Origin: Saturnia japonica
Taxonomy: Eukaryota; Arthropoda; Insecta; Lepidoptera; Saturniidae
Assembly (NCBI GenBank): GCA_033032175.1
Contig: CM065312.1
Span: 7,874,001-7,938,000, forward strand
Direction of reading: 5' to 3'
Length of the DNA: 64,000 nucleotides
The notes under the pieces are model-generated. The model saw only the letters and a program-made list of their open reading frames with translations, did not search any database and was not told where the DNA came from. Numbering within the stretch: the first letter of the stretch is position 1; every line of letters begins with the position of its first letter. The translations under genes and the position numbers were made by a program. Below, piece by piece: positions 33,060 through 42,661 of this stretch.

Positions 33060-34330
33060 AAGAAGAAGATAATGTGAAACTCTTAGTCTATTTTGACGAT
33101 ATATTATTGATGGGAAAACTCCGACTAAAAAGTTCTATGAAAAATAAATAACTTTTCTAACATTGTCTTAAGATACCTTAAAATTTGCGTAAAGACATAA
33201 AATAACAGTGGCGCTTATATAATAATTGTAATTTGTGATTATGTTTTTAAAACATTGACCTCGATGAAAGTGACAGATGATATGAACTGTTATGCTTGAA
33301 AAATTTTTTAATACTTTTTTTACACACAGAAATATCTGTACGTTATAAATTCAAAAGTGCATTGATTATGAAATTATGAAGAGATTACCTTTGCTGGACT
33401 GTACATATATGTAGGAGATTCGAAAGTTGCTATATCTCAACAAAAACATATTGAAAATACATCAAATTATGATCCATTATTACTAAGTATTATGACGTTT
33501 AAACCACATAAAAAAGATTATGGGAATAATACCATGAAACCAATAGTGAAAAAATATGAAAAATATTTGATTTGTTTTGACATAATTTGACGAATTGACA
33601 CGATGAGCCGATGCCGTGAAGTATGGAACATGAAATAATACGAAAACATTAACACGTCTGGCTGAATACTGTGGCTTCACTGAAGTCTGCATTATATTAT
33701 TATTCACTAGTTGTGCCTGCGACTTCGTCCGCGTGGAATTTTGTATGAAGCGACGGCGGCAAAGAGGAACATATGCGTGGGGCATGCGTGTTACTGGACA
33801 CTACTGCTTTATTTTATTTTATTGTGTTTTAAGTATTAATTGCATTTATTAGGTATTATTAGTTTGGTAGTTTATAATATCAGACTTATTTGATCCCAAG
33901 GAGGGTTAATGTCAAGCAGGCGGCCGATCGTAAGAAAATAATTAAATAAGCCAAATCTAAATTCACAACATGATGTCATCATCATGTTGTGCTGACCCTA
34001 CTTAAGTAGGATAAGGTGTAAGAAGAAGATGGTGATTATTGATGGGAAAACTAGAGAAAATAAAGAGAATAAGGGAAATATTATATCAGGAGCATAATAC
34101 AAAAGATTTAGGTGATATAAATATATTTTTGGGTATGGAAATTATGAAAATAGAAAATTGAATTAAGATCAATCAAACTAAACAGATATATAAAATACTA
34201 GAAAAATTCAAAATGACAGAATGTAGACAAGACCTATGGAAGCTGGTTTTAATGCAGATCAAAATGAAATCATTATCAATGTACCCTACAAAGAACTTAT
34301 TGGATCTCTTTTATTTATATCGCCTATTAT
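33060..34330 (+). pseudogene. Copia reverse transcriptase fragments split by an insert
   Basis: VYFDDILLMGK at 33085-33118 holds the RT catalytic DD (YVDDIL-like). The next block, KDLGDINIFLGMEIMKIEN, appears only at 34108, followed by QTKQIYKILEKFKMTEC and YKELIGSLLFI. Between them lies an insertion flanked by an 18-bp direct repeat. Confidence 0.75.
33121..34034. mobile_element. 914-bp insertion inside Copia RT, 18-bp direct repeats
   Basis: ATTATTGATGGGAAAACT occurs at 33103-33120 and again at 34035-34052, at the point where Copia RT coding is interrupted. The insert contains a CACTAGTTGTGCCTGCGACT repeat head (33705) and a palindrome CAACATGATG/CATCATGTTG (33968-33991). Its ends match no class I can name. 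Confidence 0.55.
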
Positions 34331-34339
34331 TTATTTATC

Positions 34340-34690
34340 GTCGCTAAATTAGAGGAATTACAGTTGGGATGTCTCCAACACCCACCATACTCCCCGGACC
34401 CAGCTCAAACAGATTATCACATTTTTCAGAATTTGGACAAATTCTTGCAAGGAATAACTCAATTCCAATGAGGCTATCCAAACCGCCTTCAAAGATTTTA
34501 TTGATTCTCGCTCCCACAATTTTTCAGCAATGGAATCAATGAACTACCTATAAAATGGCGAAAGTAAATAGATAATAATTGTACATATTTCGATTGATGA
34601 AATATTTAATTTCATAATATTTTTTCGGTTTATTTTTCCATCCATAACTGTACTTTCATAAGTAAGGTCCTATTATGACATATATACACA
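34340..34690 (+). pseudogene. mariner 3' remnant
   Basis: Reads HPPYSPDPAQTDYH (third catalytic Asp region), then FQNLDKFLQG and NGINELPIKW, with frameshifts. The end CATAAGTAAGGTCCTATTA (34656-34674) resembles the terminus of the intact mariner at 23360. Confidence 0.7.
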
Positions 34691-34699
34691 AACAGCAAC

Positions 34700-37600
34700 T
34701 GAAATACATTATAGCTGCAAATTCTTTTATTTGCTCATTACATTGTAAGTTCTTTATTAGTTCACAATTTATGGAAAGAACTGATAAATAAATTACACTA
34801 TTGTGCCATTGGCGGGCAATATTTGTTTTTTATATACGACAGCTTCGAGAAAATCAAAATCAAAATAAAACTAATCTTTATTCAATTTAGGCCCTAAGAA
34901 GGCATTTTTGAACGTCAAAACACTACTGCCGGTTCGCAAAATATCCCAGACATCAAGAAAAGGGTGCTGTTCTTCAGACCTAGTGATTGGCATGCAGATT
35001 AGGTACTTTCAATTAAATGTAAAATAGTAGAATGTTCCGGTCCTTATAACTTTTAATGTTGTCAGCTGATGTGTCAGAATAATAAACGTCTGTCGTGTTA
35101 AATTTAATCTTCGAAGACTATATTGAACAAAATATATCAATGGAAGACCTGGTCAACTACTTTAACCTTTTAAAATTGTGTGCTACGAAATTAAACGCAC
35201 GATAATGGTCTGGCATTGTTATTTTTCAATAATATTAATAATATATTTTAAAATTTCCAAATGGCTGACGTGGTAAAATACATTTGAAATTAGTCAAATT
35301 TTGATACCTGACGTACCTGAGCTCCAGCCGCGCCAGTCGCAAGGTACATGGACTTTCTGTACAAAAATCCAGGTCTGATGAATTACATACAGGAAGCCGG
35401 ACACTGGCTCTTATACTATTATGTGTGCTAGAAAAATAAGTACGTAAATAAGTCTATTATAGAGTTTGTATTAGTATGTGTTTTACTTTATGGGAAATAA
35501 TATATAATTCTTATAAAAATTTCATTTTTTGAATGTCTGTAAGTTATTAGGCGTTCAAGTATGAAGTTGCCGTATGGTAATGAAAAAAATATTTTTATTT
35601 TGTAGGATTACAAATATATATTATTTTTTGCGAAACTATTAGAGATGTCAAAATGCTGCTGTAGTAAAAATTATTTAATAATCTGATGAGCGTTCTCTGG
35701 TGGCACTTAAACATCGCAAGTCCGCAGTACCTGACGAGGAACCCTATGAGCTCCGCCAAACTATAAGAGCTATCGAAATTCTGCCTTATACGTAAAGGGA
35801 ATAATACTATGAAAACCTGGATTTTGGAAGATCTGGGGTACCCGATAACCCTGATTTGAAATCCAACAGCCCAACTAAACTACTAGATATATCGAAATGG
35901 TGCCTTATATACAATTACCTATTTGATAATTTGATGAGCGTTGCTGACGGCACTTAAAAATCTAGGAAGTGGGTATAAGAAAACAATAATTAATTAGTTA
36001 TGTTAACAATTTGGCTATAATCTGGTTTATCTATTCTTTAGAATCTACTGTGCCTAATTATATGAACCTATTTTAATTAATGACAAGACAATAAGCGCAA
36101 TATATTCTTGTTAAATGTTGTGGAATTTTATATGACTTGGCTGTTGTTGCTATAAATGTAAGTTCGATAAACAGAAGAACGTTATAATAACAATGACTCC
36201 TACAACATTTTCACCGGCACAAGTCATATATACCCTGTTGTTAGGTTATTAATTTAAATTACTATCTTCCCATAGTTTACCCATGGGGAAAAAAAAATTT
36301 AGGAAATATTTTAAGGTCTCTAACAAACACACTTTCCCGCTTATATTTCTCGGTGTATGATTCTATCTACAATGTTAATACGCAAGTGCACTGCGACATC
36401 TAGATATTAACAGGTACCACACGAAACATCAACATGTCCGAATGATAATTTTAATTGGACTGGATTTTTTTTTTATTTCTTACTCCTTTAATATAGTGTA
36501 TCCTATTTGTAAGGGATTATTAATTTTAAGTCAGCTATTCAAGTTAAAATCTAGTGAAATCTATTAGCAGATTCTGCTAGCTACATTTCTAATTCAATCA
36601 TCTTTCTATGCTTAGCGTTTTACTACAACAGTCCCATTTAGTTAGGAACTATAGACGATATTAAAGTCAAATACTAGATTTAAAATAAAACAAAAATAAA
36701 TCTTAAATGTCAATTTAACTTTATCCGATCCAGTTGTTTTAGTTTCTAGAAGACGCAACCTTACTATTTTTGACTACGGAAGAGCAGCTCTATCAATAAA
36801 CATTTATTTAAATACATGTTATATATAACTAACCAGTTTTATTCGTTAAATGTAAAGTTATTATTGTCTTATGTTTGAAATTCATTTTATTACAACAACT
36901 TGCACATCCGTAATAAGATTTGAGGAGTTTCGATGCAACAATCAACTAATTAACTGAGTAAAATATGAATGCTAGTAAATTATTTTAAATTTAAACATAA
37001 TTAACATTGTAATGCAATAATTAATTGCAAAATGAACATACTAATTATAAACATTCAGGAAATCTAGAAATGAAATTATTCCAAAAATATTATCAGCATA
37101 AGGTTGACTATCCACTAATGCGGAGACAGGCTGCGGAGCTGTGTTGCGAGTCATTCAAAGAGGGTGTCGCACAGTAGTTCAGGATTCGCTAAATAGGGAC
37201 ATAGACATCGAAACTGGAAATTGTCAGTTTAATTTTTCTTTTAAAGAATTATCGATCATAATTCAAATCATTTTTAATCTTAAATAAATTTCGATATAAA
37301 GTAAAAAAAAAATTGGAGAAAAAATAATTAACATTATTGTTCTATGGAAAAATTCAAGTGCTATTGTATGACTCGAAAAGTTGTCAGTAGAGCAGCTTCC
37401 AGCGTATATTTTGTTGTAGATTAATATGTTGCGATCTATACAATAAATAGAATTGAAGTGTCTGTTTGTCATGTCAAAATAACAAGTTTTTACTAAATGC
37501 ATATGAAAGTATATAATACCTATAACAAAATACCCATTTTAATTTTTTTTTCTTTCTGTCTGTTTATTCTAAGTAATCTCCGAAACCATTCGAACCATTT

Positions 37601-38320
37601 TAACGAGACATTCACTGGTAGATATCTGATGTTATAAGGAGTAACTTGTACTACTTTTATTTTAGAAAAAGAAATAGGGTTCCACACAAATAAAAAGAAA
37701 ACAGGTCATGGTGAATCAGATTACGCTGAGTAGTCTATGAAAGATATATCAATTTAATATACTACATAACTGTATACATTAAAAAGACCTACAAAATAGT
37801 CAGTGAGAGTATATAGCTATCTTCTAAGGAACACCCACAATAAGTAAGTATTTTTGTCTTTGAAATAGCCGGAAGCGGGGGAGTAAGATTCGCGCGAGAG
37901 TCCGATCGATGGCATTCTGTAGTCCACGTGAGCGAAGCCGCGGGTACAGCTAATATAAAATTATAACAAATATGTCCGTCGCCGTCAAAGTTGTTTAGGT
38001 GTAAAGCGGTTAATATTTCCGACGTGTAATTTTTAAAGAATAACTTTATGACTTTTGTTCTTGGATAAATTTCGATAAAGTGAATAGTTTAAAAAAAAAG
38101 TTTTATTTTTCATCAGTTGGGTAAAGATATTTTTATTTTGATATTTTTCTTTAAAAACGGTTTCAATTCCTCAATTGACTCCTCAGTCTAAGATGTATCA
38201 TATCTTACTAATATAATAAATGTGAAAGTGTTTATGTTTGGATGTTTGTTACTCAATCACGCAAAAATGGTGGAATGGATTTGAATGCAATTTAGCGCAC
38301 AGATAGTTTATGTCAATTAT
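34700..38320. other. Gene-poor AT-rich DNA
   Basis: No coding exon recognised. 35640-35960 contains two loosely similar segments (AATCTGATGAGCGTTCTCTG at 35680, AATTTGATGAGCGTTGCTGA at 35928). 37890-37955 is a tail ending GAAGCCGCGGGTACAGCTAA of the dispersed ACTAGC family. 38205-38300 is a copy of the TTACTCAATCACGCAAAAA repeat also seen near 14400. Confidence 0.4.
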
Positions 38321-38329
38321 CAATTCATA

Positions 38330-38605
38330 TCTAAGGTTAAGCCTAAAGCTAAAATTATTCCGTTGTGGTAAAATTGGTTAGGTTACCCAATCCTAATACT
38401 AAACCTAATCCTAAATCCATACCTAAACCCAAACCAAAACGCAAATCTAAACCCAAACGTAAACCCGAACCTAAACCCAAACACAAATCTAAACCCAAAC
38501 CAAAACCGGAACCTAACTCCAAACTTAAAACCATACCTAAATCCATACCAAAACCCAAACCTAAATCCAAACCAAAACCCAAACCTAAATCCAAATATAA
38601 ATCTA
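38330..38605. repeat. Degenerate hexanucleotide array, CCTAAA/CCCAAA type
   Basis: About 45 imperfect six-base units such as CCTAAA, CCCAAA, CCAAAA and TCTAAA. The period is six, so it is not the insect telomere repeat (TTAGG, five bases), though it looks similar by eye. All three frames on each strand stay open because of the repeat (KPKP- and GLGLDL-like peptides), which is not evidence of a gene. The poly-T end of an R1-clade LINE follows directly. Confidence 0.8.
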
Positions 38606-39329
38606 AACTTTTTTCTTTTTTTTAATGTGGAGAAGCCCGTCATGGGTACACACCCGCCCGGGGGAGGACGAGTGGTTATGTGAGACTCTTATTCACTAAA
38701 ACTCCACGGTGTACCTCAGTCGCCTTAGAGGGGCGATGTCGGCTCGCGGTTGCATTCAACCACGTCGCACATTGGACTGAAATCGGAGCCTCCCTTTCAT
38801 AGGATTTTAGAAAAATTAAATATTTTATTTCATAGTTTTAAGTATACAGTTTTGTCAAAACAGTCATATCATTGTATAATTTAGCAATTTCAAGCTTTAT
38901 TTTTACCTTCTACACCATATAATATGGACTTGTAAATATCAAATGTATGAAAATGGATTTTCTTTTCGTCATAACTTTTTTCTGTTTTGAGTTGTAAAGC
39001 TGAAACTTATACATATCGTTACTGGGGTAGTAACGAACTCTTAGGACCTTTCACCTTGACCCCGGGCTTCCCCGTTCAACAGATATTTGTTGATGAAAAT
39101 TTCATACTTTGATGACATTGTATTGAGGTGAAATAATCAAATATGTAGGTTTATTTTCGACCTGAATGCTACAGGTATTGATTAGTAAAGTTACCCCTGA
39201 TTTACCCTACCGCTTCGTTTTAATTATCTTTCAGAAATACGATTCAGAATTAGTTTTAAAAATTCAATATACCAATTTTTCTTTATTAAAAGTTTTACAT
39301 TACCTATAAATTTGGACTATCTACTTAAA

Positions 39330-40904
39330 TTAACACCCCATGGGCCACAATTAGGGTGTCATCTGCGTAAAAGATTATGCGCACCCCGGAGAGAGCGCTA
39401 CGCGGAGCACCCAGTCGTAGCCTATGTTCCACAGGAGCGGCCCCAACACCGACCTCTGTTGAACGCCACGCCCCACACTTCGCTGGACGATCGTCCGTCG
39501 CCCGTCCACGTAGGCAATCACCCTGCCTCGAAGGTAGTCCTCCAACAGCCTCCGCAGGTACGAGGGTACTCCGTGATATCGGAGCGCCTCTCGTATAATC
39601 CCATGCGGCAGGCTGTTGAAGGCGTTGGCGATGTCGAGCGACACCGCCAACAACCTACCTCCGCCTCCGGTCACCCCCGCAGACAGGCTCTTCAGGTGGG
39701 AGAGGGCGTCCAGCGTTGTGCGCCCTTTCCAGAAGCCGAACTGCCCATCAGAAAGGATCGGCCCTACTTCTTCAATACGCCGGATGACACGGGAAGCCAC
39801 TATTCGCTCAAGCAGCTTTCTCGCATCATCCAGCAACACCAAGGGCCGGTACGCTGACGGGCAATCCGGAGGGTGGCCCTCCTTCGCAGGAAGGCAAAGC
39901 CGCCCCTCCTTCGGGAACTGTCCGACCGATAAACACCGATCAAACAGCTCCCGAAGCATCCCACCCATCTCCGTATCAGTTACGAGATGAGGCATAGCCG
40001 GCTCATCCGCAGCAGTATCTCCCGCGGGAGGCATCGCCGGTGAGCGGAACTCCGGAAGGTCGGAGAACAAATATCCCACGACCCTTTCCACGAACTCCGG
40101 CTAGAGAGTCTCCGTGATCGGGGGCGCCTGCCCTCAAAATTTCTTTCGGGCCACTATGTACGGGCGCCCCCACGGATCCCGAACCAGCGTCTCAAGGAGT
40201 TCCTCCCAAGCAACGTCTTTGGCCCGGCTTATGGCCGTCTGCAGTGTCCTCTTTGCCTCCCTGTAAGCGACATACAGCTGGGCCTCCTCCCCCGGTTCTC
40301 GACTTCGCCGCCGGCGGCTGTGGGACAGCAGCCGCTTCGCCATGGAGCAGGCCACCCTGAGATCGGCAATCTCCGGTGACCACCAGTAAACCGTGAGAGC
40401 CTCACGAAATTGGTCTGCAGCCGCGTCGACATCTTCATTCCTCCGAGCTGGCCCCAGCCAGCTCTCGTTGATGGCCGCATCTTCCACATTTTCTCTGTTA
40501 AGGCGCCCAAACGCCCAGCGGGGGAATGCTGCCTCGCTACGAGGGCTGGACGCCAGCTCTCCGGAGAAGGTAGATACCTCAAATCGGATATATCTGTGAT
40601 CAAATAAGATCTCCACCTCCTCCAGTACTCTCCATCCTCGCATACGGCGTGCGACAGACGGAGTGGTGAACGATAAGTCCACCACCGACCCCCCGTTATG
40701 TCGCACGCACGTGTGCGTCATCCCCTTGTTGAGGAGGGACAGCCCAACTTGGACCGCCCACTCCTCAACGGCCGTGCCTCGAGGGTCCGTGGCCACCGCC
40801 CCCCACGCCCCTGACTTGGCATTCAGGTCTCCAAGCAGGATAATGCAACTACTGCCTGAGCAGCGACAGCCTTCTTTCGCCGACGCCGGACCACCGTTGT
40901 CCAC
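39330..40904 (-). pseudogene. R1-like ORF2 remnant (endonuclease C-half and RT)
   Basis: From 40860 downward: ILLGDLNAKSGAWG (endonuclease), VVDLSFTTPSV, DHRYIRF, then a break; 40091-39375 reads YRPLVLLDDARKLLERIVAS, QFGFWKGRTTLDAL, LDIANAFNSLPHG, and VQQRSVLGPLLWN (PQGS of copy 1 is here QQRS). The frame breaks just before FYADDTLIVAHG (39370-39335), where it stops being homologous. The thumb and C-terminal zinc region are absent. Confidence 0.8.
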
Positions 40905-41743
40905 GCTGCCTCAGCTCCAGTCGAGGCCTGCGCGGTGGTCGAGGCTGGGAGCGCTTCCCACTCCATGCCCAACGGTGTTGGAGTTGCCACGCTCACCCCC
41001 TCTGATCTTGCCCGGGACACAGACCGGGAACTTGTCGCTCCCGCTGGTACAGACCCGGTACTGCGGCAAGCAGAGCTCGCAGGCCCGGGTCCAGCGGCCG
41101 GCCTTGGTCTTTTTCCCGCCGCAGGCATTTTGTCGGCCGCTAAAGGCGGGCGGATAACCTTTTTGGGCAGGAGCCGGCCATCCACCTTCAAACGGTCGAA
41201 CCGGGCGTCCATTATCTCCCCGACAGTGGAACGGATGGACCGCTCCAGCCCACTCACCGCATCCGCCAATGCCTTCTCCCAACCCTGGGGAGGCACCTCA
41301 GCTTATACTGGTCGAGGAGGAGGAGGAGGAGGCGGCATAATCAGTAGTGTGCCAGCCTCCTTTCACCACGCGAGGACCTCCTTCTTGAGGTCCTCGACCT
41401 GCCGACGGAGAACCCTCTTTTTCCTACCAAGGTGAGCCGTCTCCTCGTTAGAAGCGTCCAGAAGCGCCTCCACCACTTCCTTCAGAGTATTTGCCGCACC
41501 TTTGAGGGAGTTAATACAAGTCCCCTTTAGATTTCCCGAGATGCGGCAAACCTCAAGGATAGTAGCCACCCCGCTTTTCGTACGGGCTCTTAACGTTTCT
41601 GAGTCCATCGACACCACGTTACTGTACCCTACAGCACCACTCCTGTCCTCTACCAAAACCTCCTCGTCATCAACGTCCTCACTAACACTCTTCCCTTTAA
41701 GAAAGGCCTTTTGGACGACTGCCTGGGAATCTGACTCATTCAA
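40823..41743 (-). pseudogene. R1-like ORF1 remnant
   Basis: 41743-41363 and 41296-40823 match copy 1 ORF1: LEVCRISGNLKGTCINSLK, the coiled-coil-like LGRKKRVLRRQVEDLKKEV, then LLPKKVIRPPLA and a VVRRRRKK segment. The zinc knuckles are missing because of the deletion. Confidence 0.75.
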
Positions 41744-42088
41744 AAATTGTGGGTTATAAGTCGTCCCTCCTTTTTTTTTTTTTTTTTTTTTTTTTTGTTA
41801 TCGCGGAGTGGAAAACCCGTCATGGGTACACACTCGAAATGGGGGGTCGAGTGGTTATGTGAGAGTCCTACTCACTAAAAAAACTCCGCGGTGTACAGCC
41901 GCCCCATACTGGGGCGACGCGGGCACTGCGCTGGCATTCTGCCGCGCCACCCCGGAGGCCGGCCCGGCTTTAACCGGGCCCCGGCCTAATTAGGAGACAG
42001 TCTATGTACACGATAGCTGTCTCCTCCGCCTGCCGAACCAGTGCAATGAGGAGAACGGGCCCCCCCCGTCCCGTCTCCTCTGGTTCGG

Positions 42089-42661
42089 CTAGGGTGGCGG
42101 GAGTTGACGGTTAAACCGCCTCCTCCGGCCACCCCCTCTTCTTTGGCGGAGAGGGCCGCTCAAGGGATCCCCCTCGCGTACCCTCTCCGCAGCCTCCTTC
42201 TGCGAGATGACCTCCTCACAGAAGGAGGCCATTTCCGTCCATGCCGTCTCGCTGCCGACCATGGCTTTAACCACGCTCGGCAGCGAGAGGTCTCCTCCTC
42301 CAACAGCTACGGCCAGAGTGCGGCGCTGCCCCACCCACGCAGCACACTCAGACAGAGTGTGCTGCGCCGTGTCCTCTGCAGCCCCGCACTCGTGGCACGT
42401 AGTGTTTGGCTCCCTCCGTGCTATCTTGTGCAGGTACCATCCGAAACAACCATGTCCGGATAGCACCTGCACAAGTCTAAACGTCAGGGAGCCCCGCTCC
42501 CTGGCGCACCACTCCCGGAGGACCGGGCGGACGGCGTCTATGGTATACCGTCCATAGCGCGCGTCCGCCAGGTCCTCCTCCCACCTCCTGAAAACCACTT
42601 CCCGGGTCTCCCGTCGGACCCGTTCTACCTCGGTGGGAGCTGGAGGCTCTCCTAGCTCCAC
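42089..42661 (-). pseudogene. ORF2 C-terminal region, shifted frame
   Basis: Continuation of ORF2 after a frameshift near 42655. It carries CHECGAAEDTAQHTLSEC, the C-X2-C-X7-H-X4-C zinc motif after the RT in R1-type elements, thought to contact target DNA or template. Stops at 42089 before the 3' UTR. Confidence 0.8.

Larger units (their letters stand above)
29428..34330 (+). mobile_element. Copia-type LTR retrotransposon remnant
   Basis: Parts in the correct Copia order: gag start (29570-29670), gag C-terminal with zinc knuckle (29850-30213), a protease-like FIIDSGAT (about 30430), integrase (30949-31467), reverse transcriptase pieces (33070-33120 and 34050-34320). Integrase before RT defines Copia. 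Numerous stops and frameshifts; the interval 31800-33050 is not clearly coding. No long terminal repeats were found by eye. Confidence 0.7.
38599..41771 (-). mobile_element. R1-clade LINE, copy 2, internally deleted
   Basis: Minus-strand element. Its poly-A end (T-rich 38599-38622) abuts the hexamer array. A 3' UTR (38623-38810) matches that of copy 1 (shared GTCATGGGTACACAC and GAGTGGTTATGTGAGA). Then come unrelated AT-rich sequence (38815-39310), RT and endonuclease pieces (39330-40900), and ORF1 pieces (40830-41743). ORF1 joins straight to the middle of the endonuclease near 40845, so the ORF1 C-terminus and ORF2 N-terminus are deleted. Copy 1 begins at 41772 with its poly-T, so copy 1 probably inserted into the 5' part of copy 2. 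Confidence 0.75.

Noticed and set aside
38330..38605. Internal telomere (TTAGG)n
   Set aside because: The period is six (CCTAAA/CCCAAA), not the five of the insect telomere repeat.
38355..38643. KPKP-rich and GLGLDL-rich frames on both strands
   Set aside because: All frames stay open because of a six-base repeat; this is a simple-sequence array, not a protein.
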